Positions 10,377-21,869 of a DNA stretch of 64,000 nt are shown piece by piece. The stretch covers positions 310,001 to 374,000 of the forward strand of contig MU278359.1 of NCBI GenBank assembly GCA_022385755.1, given 5' to 3'. The position numbers and the translations under genes are program-made. Source of the DNA: Trametopsis cervina (Eukaryota; Basidiomycota; Agaricomycetes; Polyporales; Irpicaceae). A model generated the notes under the pieces. That model did not search any database. It had not been told where the DNA came from and saw only the letters and a list, made by a program, of their open reading frames with translations. Within the stretch, counting starts at the first letter, position 1, and each line of letters opens with the position of its first letter.

Positions 10377-13300
10377 ATGTCTGCTGTGGGATCTCCGCCA
10401 CCTCCCGACTTAATGCGGACCTACATGTTGAGATCCAACACTCCAGGTGCGTGTACTTTACTGTTATAAATGCGTCATTACTTATGTAGTCATCTTCCGC
10501 AGCGTCCAATGAGAAAGGTATGGGGCAGAGGCGGCTCATTATCAAATGATACTGGATTCACTCAACATAGCTACTCGCGTGCAGTGCTGCTCTACCTCGA
10601 AGGAATGCAGAAGGCGCCTCCGGAGGACGACGATCGTGCAAGCAGTGTGCGTTCCTCGAAGCATCCTCGCTCTCAGCTGTCAAGAGGCCCTGCAAGCATC
10701 GCCGAGGAGGATGTTAGGTCTGACATACAGGAGATGAACCAGTCTGAGGTGGCTAGGACTATTCCTATACATACTGTGGTGAGTTGTGGCATCCCAGATA
10801 TGTCTATGTGGCTGTATTAATGTTCATTGCTATAGCAGGATGAGATTCCTGATCATGAACCTGGGCCCAATGATCCGCCAGGGCCCAAGTTCGAATCCTA
10901 CGGGTCGTCTTTTGGCAACTTTGGGCCCCTACGTGACAGCTTACCTCCAGTAAATAACTGGAATGGTAACGTATGCACACCCTTATCTTACCTTCCATAT
11001 TATATTGAAAGTAGTCACTGGTCAGGCATGGACATCCCCCTCCAAAGCGGCTGGCATTGCCCTCCCGGAGACAGTAGTATCTCCTGGTACCCAGTATGCT
11101 AATCCTTTCCAAGTACGTATCTGTACTCCGTGATGTTTCAAGCGCGCTCAGACAGTCACAGGAATTCGGGATGGCTCCGCTGGATGGCGCAAACGTTCCC
11201 CTTCCGGCATCAGTCACGTCTGGTCCCAGCCGCAAGACAGGGCAACCATCCCAGAAGGCTCCTTCCGTAGGGAATGATGTGGGTTCTGCTGTTTATCTGT
11301 CTTGGCTTATTTATAACAGGCTATATTACCCAGTTCCTTTCCCCTAAATCTGCTGCGCGTCCTATGTCTCCCCCTCGCACTACCAACGGTAACGAACAAT
11401 CCCCTGAACGCGCCTGGTCTCCTCGGTCTGGAATGTCGCCACAACCTTCCCGTATCACTCAGAAGAGCAGCCGGTCAGCGTACCCTCCCCTCCCCGAATC
11501 AACCATGGAAGACCCGATGATGTCTCGCATATCTTCTCCCCCGGCTCGCTCTATGGCCAAGACGCCGTCCGTCGCGCCTTCTGACTCTGCTTCACAACGT
11601 TCTATGGCTAAGCAGAGGAAAACCCCGCAGAAGGAGCCATCACACAAGCCTTCCAGGTCTGTCAGAAGTCAGTCCGAGATGAACGGTGTTCAAGCAGAGC
11701 CGATGAGAAGCACGGTCTCTCGCGGCGCTCCTTCCCATCGCGAAGGTGCGATTAATTCGATACCATATTTGTCCCAACTGACAGGCTCTATTTGCAGATG
11801 CCCGGTCGCAAGCGATGTCGCCGCGCAGCCAGGCCAGCCGTGCCCTCTCGCAGCGAACGAACGAAGAGCTGTTTAAGGCGGCCTCTGCCATCTCTGCCAC
11901 ACGTTCGCATAAGCATAACGACCCTGAGATTACTCCGACTCCTTCGCGTCCTGCCTCTCCCTTGCAGGATCTTAATGCTGAGGAACAACGCTTAGTGAAC
12001 GAGTTCCTGACGCGTCCCGCCGGCGCGCGTACATCTTACGCTCAGTCTGCCATGGCCCCATCTACGTTAGAACCAGAGATTCAGAACTCGCATTTCCACG
12101 ATGGCGAACTTTGCCAGTTGCTCCATGCCCTCGACCAGCCTATGGCCGATCCGGTCAAGAAGGCTATTCGTAAGGCTGTGAGGGCTAGAGTAAAGAGGTT
12201 GGGTATGAAATACGACAACGAGGTGTGTATGCGTTTCTTGGACGCCTTCTCCTGTTCTAGCTAAGAATGCCCCTCTTGAACAGTCAATCAGGCAGTACCG
12301 GAAATCTTACCATGACCACAACCCGGCCGTTCACCTCACAGGAGAATTGGCTGCCGGATTACACCAACTGGCGCATCTCGACGAGCCTCCAGAATGGGCG
12401 AAGAGCCTGCTTGAGAACGTTGCTCATCTCACGGCGAAAGTGGACCGCGTCGACACCAAAGTCGACAAAGTCGTGGAGCTGCGCTCGTCTCGCGGTGGCG
12501 CATCTTATGCTGCGGATGGGCGAAGTTTCCCGAACGGACAGCACGATGCTTATTACGCGCATTCGGAGTCTCGGGCGGGATACCCGCAGAGCGAGATGAA
12601 CCAGAGTGGGATGCAGCCGCAAACTGAGCTTGATGATGACATGTACACGGACGCGCCACATCATGATGACCACGGTGCTGTAGAGGAGGACGAATTCTAC
12701 GGAGAGGATGACGGCCACTTGACTACCCAGGACGGCGAGACGCGAGGTGGCCTGCCTTCCGATTATAATGAACGTGATAACTCTCCTGGTCAACAGTTCC
12801 TGGAGGAGGAACTCTACAAGCTGCGTGTCAAGCCTACAACCGGCAGTCAATCAGTGGCAACCCACAAGACCTGGGAGGTCGCCCGTGATGACGGCGGAGA
12901 CTTCGACGAAGGCGACACCCAAGCCGCAGTCACCGAGTCCGGTCTTCCCGAGATCCCAGACACCCATACTGGCAATTATCCCCCTACGGAACGCAGTCTT
13001 CCTCCTGTTCCCCGAGACACCCAATCGGATATGTTACAGCAACAACCGGTGTGGCCCGCCGCAGCCGAGTTTACTGCAGAGTCTCGTGGGCCGCCACCCT
13101 GGCAGCGCATCCACCAGCGTCTGCTGAACTGGGCGATCGTTTGGCCCATGAGCGAGCTGGAGCATGCGCTGAACAGCACAACTCGCGGGCACCAGGTGGA
13201 CGAGGTGGCGTTGAGCATTTGGTCTACCCAGAGCTACAAACGTTATGTTCGGTCTCGCATGACTGAAAGCCCGCCTGAGCGCGTCGATAGACTGTTCGTA

Positions 13301-13961
13301 CCTCCCAATATGGCAGAGGCTATCAGCACGGCTGTGTACAATGGGCGACACGGAGATGCATGTGGGATGCTTCGCGAGCTGTGGGCCCCATTCGGTCTGG
13401 AGGGGATCCCGAGACTTCTTGTTGTTCTAGCAAAGCATCGCAATGATGACAACCATTGGGTCGTTCATAGGTATGTCACCCCAATATCCGAGAAGCACGC
13501 GAAGGAGCTCATCTTTGCTCCCATCTTCTAGGTTCTCGTTGCCTGACGGGTCGTTGACCACATATGACACGTATCCAGAGAAGTCCCTGCCCGACGGAAG
13601 AGTACGTCTCCCGCATGCTACCGTCCTGCGCACCCGTTCCTGACTATTTCACGACGTTTAGCCGCTTGGCTGGTGGTTCGCCATCCGCATCGCCTGGCCA
13701 GACTTCATCTACCCGAGTCCAGACCGCCTCATGCAGAAGATGGTTCGCCTGCACAGGCCGATGCAACTCGCAATTGACAATTCAGTCGCGGCAGCAGGGA
13801 TCTGGCGCAACATTCTTATGGCGTCTCGCGCTGAGCGCAGTCTAGACCTCGAGCGGCTCCGTGACCTCATCAACCAGGAGGTGAAGAACCTTCGGCAGCG
13901 GAAGGTCCTGGGCAAGCTTTCGATTGGCTCGCCTCGCCCGAACTGGGAGGACATGCATTAA
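10377..13961 (+). CDS. Large low-complexity protein with a degenerate Ulp1-like C-terminal domain
   Basis: About ten exons. The ATG at 10377 and the first two small introns are tentative; the stop at 13959-13961 is firm. The first half is Pro/Ser/Arg-rich and probably disordered (SPPRTTNGNEQSP, MSPQPSRIT). It is followed by a helical stretch LLENVAHLTAKVDRVDTKV and an acidic block (VEEDEFYGEDDG). The last ~230 residues look folded: FVPPNMAEAIS, LLVVLAKHRNDDNHWVVHRF, GSLTTYDTYP, PLGWWFAIRIAWPDFIYPSP, RPMQLAIDNSVAAAGIWRN. The HW and YD pairs and the Gln before IDN match the His, Asp and Gln of C48/Ulp1 cysteine proteases, but the usual DCG reads DNS, so the thiol nucleophile seems lost. That the gene is real is likely; the domain call is inference. 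Proteins of this style are often transposon-derived or host-captured in agaricomycetes. Confidence 0.6.
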
Positions 13962-14602
13962 CGATTTTTTTTTGCGACAACGACGGACAGGGCTGCCTTA
14001 GACAAACGAACTGGACCATCTTCTCCTTTTCTCTTATTGCGAGGTTACTTACACGCTTTGACGGTCCCGCGATGTTCTGTTTGCAATGCTGCCATATCGA
14101 CATGTCCCCTCAGCTCCTACATTCACATTATTAGTCCCGTCTGCTTTGACTCGTGCTCGGTTGAATGTGTGTCCTTAGTAGAACCTTGTAATTTGGATCA
14201 GAAAGAAAGAAATGAGATTGTGCTTGTGCTTCGTGATGAGCTTGTAATGTATGGCTTGTGTGTCCCAAGCGTCGGGATCATGTCTCAAGAGAAGATCGTC
14301 GTGAGTGACGTCCCTGAGAAATCTTCCACCAAGTAATCCCGACTGACTGCCTCGCGTCAACCTCTCGCCGTCCCAACTTCGCATGACGGCAACAAGAAGT
14401 CACGCGTGCGTAGAAGTCTCACGAGCTTCACGCTTCGTGTGCTTCACAAGTGTTGACGAGCCGCCTCACGAACGTAAAGACGGCTCCAGGCCCTGCGCAG
14501 GGTCTACAGTGTGTGAGACCATAAATATACCACTGGTCAGGGGACATAGCCACCACGCACCCTGCACTTCTGCATAAACGAATCTCGCATGGTTCTGAGT
14601 GC
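13962..14602. other. Intergenic region, no feature seen
   Basis: Convergent 3' flanks of the Ulp1-like gene and the small basic protein gene. Includes a T-run just after the stop at 13961. No RNA gene was recognised. Confidence 0.5.
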
Positions 14603-14951
14603 TCACAATCCCCGCAGAGCTTCTGCAAGGTCCCCCACAGCAGGCGTGATGTTCGCAGGACGGTCAAGTGACGAGGACGTAATCGGGGAAGCCTGTGATA
14701 ACCACCGTATAAGCATTGACCTTCACAGCCCTTTTGTATCGACCGCGACTCACCTGCCCGTGCGCTGCCTGCAGCGCAGCGTGCTGATCGTCCAATTCCA
14801 TCGTCAGCTCTGTGATTTTGGCCTTTACGTTGCGTGCATGTCCATGCCGCGTCTTCGTGTGCTTGACCGCGGCCTGCTTCGCGTGCTGCTGCTGACGCGG
14901 TCCCGTGGCCGCGTTGCGCTTCTTGTTTTGGTTCGTGCGTGTCTTGGCCAT
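14603..14951 (-). CDS. Small basic coiled-coil protein, unrecognised
   Basis: Two exons: 14754-14951 (66 codons) and 14603-14692, separated by a 61-nt GT-AG intron, giving 95 residues. The N-terminus is very basic (MAKTRTNQNKKRNAATG), followed by HAKQAAVKHTKTRHGHARN. A short helix with heptad-like spacing comes next (VKAKITELTMELDDQHAALQ), and the tail is ITPAVGDLAEALRGL. I do not recognise the family. Support comes from the clean intron, the ATG start and amino-acid use unlike the random frames around it. It is divergent from the signal peptide peptidase gene, with about 336 bp between. A nucleic-acid-binding or nucleolar role would fit the charge but is only a guess. Confidence 0.55.
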
Positions 14952-15287
14952 GGACGTTAGCGGACAAGCTTTGGTCGAGATAACGTTTGCGTGCTGGTTG
15001 AGTTAGAAGAAAATCTGAGATTAACTGCTGGGTTAGATAGGCGTGGGAAATACGGTACATTATGGATCTCAGATCGCACGCGCGACGGATCAGATCTGAA
15101 AGGGAGAAGTCACGACACGTCGCGTTCATGAAGACGCCGGCGGCTCGCTGCCAATATTCTCGGGAGGTGACCTCGGTTCCTGCATTCGTGAAGCGCAGCG
15201 CACAACTCTCACACGAGCCACGTCGTACGTACGTTTCTCGCGCAGTCTCCGTGTGTTGTGGTAGTAAATATTCTTAGCATTCCGTCA
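14952..15287. promoter_or_regulatory. Shared divergent promoter region
   Basis: 336 bp between the ATGs of the small basic protein (minus) and signal peptide peptidase (plus). No clear TATA box was seen for either gene. Confidence 0.4.
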
Positions 15288-16801
15288 ATGGCAGACAAAG
15301 GAGTTGACTGGGACTTGCTGTCTTCGTACGCAGGCTTGCTCTCGCTCGCGACCCTCTCGATATACACGGGTTCTTTCGGGTCACTTCCTGTGAGTCGCTG
15401 TTCTCGTCGTATGAATTAATCTCTCTGACATCCTAAAAGTCATTCCATCCCAAATCGAAGGACGGCAAAGCGGCAACCAAAGACCATGACGAAGCGGACG
15501 AGCCGGACGAACAACCGGAGCGTTTGTCGTCAGAGGACGCATGGCTGTTCCCTATAGTGAGTATCCACAAGTGCGAGCGTGTCTTAGTATCTGACATCAA
15601 CATAGATAGGATCTGTACTGCTCCTCGGCTTGTACTTGATAGTAAAGTACTTCGGAAAGGAGTGGATTAATTGGCTGCTTCAATGGTACTTTACCATAGC
15701 TGGAGTAGGCAGCGGCGGCAAAGTACGTGTGTATCTTTCTCGTTTGCACTAAACTAACTGAGCGCAATCACAGGCCTTGATTTCTTTCGTTAGATGGGCA
15801 GCTGGTCCCCGTGTATGGAAACAGTACGACCGAATCAAAATCGACGTGTCGAAAGGGTCTCAAGGTATGCCAGCTTAAGCACTCTATTATGGTTATAATT
15901 GAATCTGATTGTAAGCTTTCTCTGCTACAGGACTGCTTAAGTGGTCATTGCGAACCCCTTCACTTTTCTTGATACCCCTCGGAGCCGTTCCGTCAATACT
16001 GTACAACTTCGGGCCTGGCACGACCCGAAGATCCGCTCTCCTGACAGATATGCTCGCCCTTTCATTCTCCTACAACGCCCTTTCCTTCCTCACAATTGAC
16101 TCATTCAAGACCGGCTCCATACTCCTGTCCGGGCTCTTCCTATACGATATTTGGTGGGTGTTCGGAACCGAGGTGGTGAGCAACTGAATGAAGATGTCGG
16201 CATAACTCTATCTGACGCTATCGATGCAGATGGTCAAAGTGGCGACCACGCTCGACGTCCCGATCAAACTCCTTTGGACCAAGTCTTTGACTTTCTCGAC
16301 CTCTCGTGGGTTTACTATGCTTGGACTCGGTGACATTGTCGTCCCGGGGATGTTTGTGGCGTTGGCTCTGCGGTACGACCAGCATAGAGCATCCGTTCAA
16401 GGCAAGCCCGCGGGGAGCTGGAGCAAGCCATACTTCTATGCTGCCCTTACAGCCTATGTTTCTGGACTTGTCACAACCATGACGGTGATGCATGTCTTCC
16501 GTGCTGCCCAACCCGCTCTGCTGTACTTGAGGTTCGTTCGCGCCACATATTGCTAACTGATAATAACTCACTTACTTTCATTAGCCCCGCGTGCATATTG
16601 TCATTTGTACTCACCGCATCCGTGCGAGGTGAGCTATCCGACGCCTGGAAATGGACTGAAGAATCTCCTGAAGACAGCCGTCCACGAGGCCTGTCGAATG
16701 CGCATGCCAGTAACCACACGGAATCAGCGAATACGACCTCTGCAACGACGACGGCTCTTGCATCAAGTGAGGACCAAGTTGCGTGGAAGAAGACGAGCTG
16801 A
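15288..16801 (+). CDS. Signal peptide peptidase (intramembrane aspartyl protease)
   Basis: ER-resident presenilin-type protease that cuts leftover signal peptides inside the membrane (known of the family). Six or more exons start at MADKGVDWDLLSSYAG. Multiple hydrophobic segments are evident. The two catalytic motifs are FLYDIWWVFGTEV and MLGLGDIVVPG, and the third signature is QPALLYL, in the usual order and spacing. The intron between GTEV and MVKVATTLDVPIK is needed to keep the frame. The cytosolic tail is Ser/Thr-rich and ends KKTS, a dilysine KKXX ER-retrieval signal in the right place. An acidic loop (DHDEADEPDEQPE) lies after the first hydrophobic stretch. The gene is complete; individual splice sites are hand-placed. 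Confidence 0.94.
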
Positions 16802-19800
16802 TAAGGAGGTGTCTACTGAGATGTGTTTGTGTGCTCAAGCTGTACGATAGTGTCGCGTACGCGTGTTAATGTTGATGGTGTACGACAACCGTCTATTTTT
16901 GTCCGGTGATGTGTGCGGTACTCACTGCGGAGGTCGTCGCAAGTAAAATATACATAACAACACCGTCTGCGCGTATGTCGCTGTGTGTCTCATTTTTTTC
17001 GGTTTTCTGTTCGTGGAAGACGCGGGTATTGTGCGCTCAAAGTACAGTTGGGTCTGAGGGTGATCAATGCCAGACGTCCGTGCGCAAACCGCAGCCTTAG
17101 TTCGTCAGTCGACGTGTCTAGGCATCGTACAGACGTCTGCATTGGTCTTCCTGAGATCTTATGCTAGGGGCTTGTACGCAAATATCACGCGCTTCTCGAG
17201 CTGAGTACGGCATACGGAGTTTAGACGTACTGCTGCATATCCACGGTATACAATTTCACAGGCTAGTGTGGCCAGCCTAGTTTGAGCGTTAACCTTCAAC
17301 GTATTCACAGCGTGACGGCATACCGTGCTGGGATCAGCCACGAGTTTTCTCGCTCACGCAGTCAAGCTTCGACGAGCCAGTACGTGTCTTGTCTCATTGT
17401 ATTATTTCTAATCTTGCATTGACGTACAGGATACATCATTGCAGTATGAACAAGCTATGATTGGTGGGATCGAAGTGCTTAAGCCCGCCAGGGCTGCGAC
17501 GATCTATCTCGCGGGCGTCCCTGCTTAAACGTGTTTGTGGGCAGGCATAAGAGTTGTTTGGGAATGATCGATAACTGGACTTCAGTGAGGGGGCACAGGT
17601 TGGTTCAGCGTAGATGTGGAGATCATCGGCCGTAGGTCGAAAACGGCGTACCCCACGTGTCCGATGCGTTAGGACGCAGTACAGTACCCGTCTAGGAGAT
17701 GTCATACAAACACTAGCGGTGCAATGCAATACTTACGGGTGTTATGTGGATAATGTTCTCCACCGGACGCGTTGTCTAACAGCCTTCGACTTACAGCCCA
17801 GGCCGGGCACAAATCAGATTATCATTCGCTCATCTGTTGAATAGTATAGAGTCAGAGGTAAACATTCTGCATGTCGGAAAACTTCTGGCTATGAGTGTAA
17901 TACAACAAATCAGCCTAGTCCCTCCAGAGAAAGCTGAAGGGACATGACCACCTGGAACTGGACCTATTGTTCTGCATGGCCAGCCATGCGAGAAAACTGT
18001 CAGGCCAAACATCGTGGCGAGACCCACTAGCATATGCGTTTACACATGGCTCTCGAGAGGTCCGACCGAGCAGCTGTGAGCGTAGTTCGTTCTGGAGGAC
18101 GACAATGTGCGACGTGCGAGCTCTTTCTGCCGTCGTCCGAGAGTGCGCTGCGTGCGGTCATCCGACGGGACCAGCAAGGAGGAAAAACAAGGGCGGGAGA
18201 GCTGTTTCGGGGCCGGATGCACATGACCAGCGGACGAGATTTCCAACGCGATTTTGCGGTTCCAATCATGGGCTTGATCTTGGTCAAGCACCGCTCGCTC
18301 GCATTTCCCCGACTGCCTGCGTGCGAGGTTGTCAAGCAACCGCCTGGACGGAGTAACCGTGGAGTTCGATGATGGCTTTTTGCCTCCACCGTTCGCGCTA
18401 ACGTGCGCCGCGGCGTCCATCCGTAGGCCCGCAAAACCAGGTCGGAAAACGCCAGGAACGGAGGGAGGAACCAAGGTAAGCCTGGGGTGAAGGGAGGAAC
18501 CAAAGTAAGTCCTGGGGTGACAAGCTCTGAACGGTTGAAGCGGGTGATGGAGGATGCTCTGACATGGTTTGAGACATTTGCGAGAGGCGGACTTTCGAAC
18601 GTGTGGGTTTGGATCGATTAGATGCTTCATCCTGGTGCAAAACGCTAGGTGCCGAGGTACACGGCTGCGCTGCTAAGAGCCTCGAACAAATGGGAGGGAG
18701 GCAAAGGGAGCGTGCGAGGGGGATTGCCGTGCCACTTACCAGCTCTTTGATGTGCGTGCCCGCTAGTGCCTGCGATGAGATGAGATTTCGTGGATATTGC
18801 AGATGGGAGGCTACGGACATCAAAATCATTTTGACGACCGCTGCGTTTGATGCTGACAAAGTGCTGACAAACGACAGTAGGATCAGTGGCTGAGCGACTT
18901 GGGGGTGCTCGACACGTACCCTCGTGCCCATCTTTCTGGTCTTGTGTGCCCCGCAAGTGGTTCTGAGCCCCCACTGCACTGCGCTATTGTGGGGGCAAAG
19001 ACTCCACCAAGGTTCAGAGTACAGAATCCTCTGTCCGTGGACACTCTCGGAGCGATCGGTTGATCAGGAGCAAATGTAGCCCCTACGTCTCTGCTGAAAG
19101 GGGTTTAGACAAACAAATAGCCCAACGAGATCACTAGCTCGATGCGTGATCGATCATCCGAGCTACAGTACAGACGTTCTGCATCCGTTCGTGTGAGGCG
19201 GCATCTTGCAGGGGTATGCCGCGTGTGGTGTAGGACAAGGACCCATCTGGAGCCCCTGCGCAAGCATGTGGCTTGCTGTCTATTGAACACTGCTTCGTGC
19301 GCGTGCTATTGTCGTCGGGTCTGTGCGCTGCGTCATGTACACATGATACTGGCCTAGGAGAGTCGAATGGTGGGTGAAGAGCGTGAAACGAGACCCTGGC
19401 TGACCTTGCAGCGATCGTCACTTCCGCAACATCAATGTGCGGATGCCGGACGCCGGCTCTCCTGTCTCTGCGGGATGGAGAAAATAATAATTTCAATTCT
19501 GCACGGCGGGATGTTTGTGGCAGAACGATTGCTTCCGCGCAGGGTAAAGTGTTTATGATTACGTAGGAGCGCAGACTGCGGGTTTCATGACGTAGAGAGT
19601 GGGAGTGAGTGAGAGAGGGAAAAGTGGAAGTTGTCCTCTGCACGGGCGAGGTCGCACGACGGGGAAAGCTCGTGAGCAAGAAGTCCAAGGGTGAGAATGA
19701 ATGGCGAAAGGCGTGCGTCTCCTCCGGAGAGACGGCACGGACGTGTACGTAGAGTTCGACCAGTCGCAAATTGCGTTGGGCGTCGCCCCTGCGCAATGGG

Positions 19801-21869
19801 TGGCCAAACTGGAGCAAGTATAGCCACTTCGTGGCCACAAAGGGATACCTCAGTCGAGGAGAGTGGACACCATCTGAGTGCTGATTCTCATTGACTTCAT
19901 TCATCGCACCGAAACACCTACCTCGTGTTGACTGCATTACGGCATCCCGGAAACCCGCTGTATTGTTGCAGACGTTGAGTCCAATTTATTGTCCGCGCGC
20001 AGAGAAGAAATGTTACGAGAAAAAGAGGGTACGGCAGTGGCGGCGATGGCAGGTCAGATGTCCTCGACTGCAGAGCCACTAAGCCCCAGATGTCAGACCG
20101 TAGTCAAGCAAGGATCACCCGAAGGAGCGCAGCGCAGAGTCGAGCACCAAGGCGGCTCGGCACGATGAGGCTTAGGGGAGACGGCACGGTTGGGAGCCTG
20201 TCAACACGTTGAGATCCCAATTCCCTGGATGATTCACGGATGTTGTGGAGAGGCAAGGACGCACAATGGGCAGACTTCCCTGACGCCAGGTTCCGCCCGC
20301 CCTGAACGTCCTGCAGCACCGCGACATCTGCACATCGAGCAGGGCCCTGACTGCAAGCACGAAAACGGAGGTCACGGGGCTCACTAGAAGCAGGCAAGTG
20401 CTGCCATGATCTCCAGCGAGAAGCCCGCGCTCACCCAGGTGCGTACCTTGGGAAATCTTGGGCGGCTGGACTACTGCAGGTGTGGATGATGGGACGAAAC
20501 CCCATTATGAATGGCTGGGATCTACGGGCATGGCGTTGCGCCTCCTCGTGCACGCGTACGTTAACTCGCTATGTACTGGTCGCTTAAGCACGTACCTCCT
20601 GCTTGGACGGGGGCTCCCCAGAACCATGCGCGCGGTGGTCACGGGGAGAAGACAAGGAGCTGCCAGGCTTGGTGCGGGCGTAATGAGGTGATGGAGGTCT
20701 ATGTATGTATGATTCTAGTCCGAAGTCGCCAGATGACAGCGAGTCGAACCGTCGTTCGCCGCTGCGGACGGGATGCAGTGCCAGACCAGTGCTGCAGTTC
20801 TGCGAGACCAACAGATCAGATCTGGCTGGACGATGGGACAGGAGAGACAACGTTACGACTGATGGACGTGCCGCCACCGAACGCAGGGAGATGAATGGAG
20901 TGAGAAAGAGTCCGAGAGAGGAGGTCAGATGAGAAGCAGGGTCGACTGCGGTCCGCTGCTCTCTTCGACCCGTCTCGCTGGTGGCCGCGGCAGAGCTCGT
21001 CCTCTACACGCTGCTACGAGGGGCTGCCTCCGTTGTGGGCTAGCGCGGCCTGAAACACCGTGAAGCCCTTGCGAGCGTATTCGCCGACGCTGCCACGGTG
21101 TCCGCCGACGCTGGTGCCCTGTGCTGCTCGCTGTTTGTGCCGGCGACGGCTGGGTGCGAATCCGAGTCCGCTGTATGTGAAATTGGGTCATTATGAGTGG
21201 GTCTATAGCAGCCTGGCAGCGGTGGGCGAGATGCAGACATGCACAGATCGCCTGCACGCCCGCCTGCACATACGCGCGCACGCACACTTGAGCCCCTCGC
21301 CACGGCTGAATCGCTACGCAAATTTGCGAGTGCGCATCCCAGACCCTGCTGCTAGCTGCTGGTGTGATCAGAGGGGGCAAATCTGGAACTCGAGTCAAAG
21401 TGCGCACCAGAACGAATTATTCCGCGAGCAATTTTGCAAGGCACCGGAATGTCGCTCGCCGTGGGTTATTTTCTCCCGATTGCAGCAGCGCCTTCCTTTT
21501 ATGGACATTCTCCTGAAAATTTGAGAGCGTAAATTGAATATTATGGCAATATTGGGTCCAGGATCTCCGAATACGGTCCGCAGGTGCTCTTGACCGTCGC
21601 CGCCCTGCACACCCGCACGCTTGCCCGCCAGCTTGCGAACTGCACTCATCGTCCTCGACCTCATCCCCGTCGCAGGCCGCGTCGTCTCCCGCACCGCCCG
21701 CTAGACCCGCACACGCCCTTCGCACACCCTCCCACCCCCGCAGGAGAGTCAGAGCCCCCGCACTAGTGGTCCATCTGCCGCTGAAACCCAGGTCGCAGAC
21801 GTGCGTGATCCACCCTCGTTTTACCCTCCCGTTCCCTCTGATCCCCGTCGGACTCGCTCAGCTTAACCG
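16802..21869. other. 5 kb gene-poor stretch upstream of the GATA factor
   Basis: No coding frame with family resemblance or convincing splice structure. The longest frame, 267 codons on the minus strand at 19134-19937, has composition like translated random GC-rich DNA. The last ~300 bp are pyrimidine-rich and may be promoter and leader of the GATA-factor gene. The stretch may hold a long leader, a distant promoter or an unrecognised non-coding transcript. Confidence 0.5.
18463..18520. repeat. 28/29-bp tandem duplication
   Basis: Two copies beginning GGGAGGAACCAA and ending CCTGGGGTGA differ by one substitution and one inserted base. The repeat is intergenic and of unknown meaning. Confidence 0.8.

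Noticed and set aside
10890..10915. Second T-loop-like GTTCGAATCC
   Set aside because: Lies inside a coding exon of the Ulp1-like gene and does not fold as a tRNA.
17967..18979. Several 110-196 codon frames on both strands
   Set aside because: Mutually overlapping, no recognisable motif and interrupted by the tandem duplication at 18463-18520.
19134..19937. 267-codon open frame on the minus strand
   Set aside because: No family resemblance, no codon or composition pattern of a protein; overlapping frames of similar quality lie on both strands of this GC-rich stretch.
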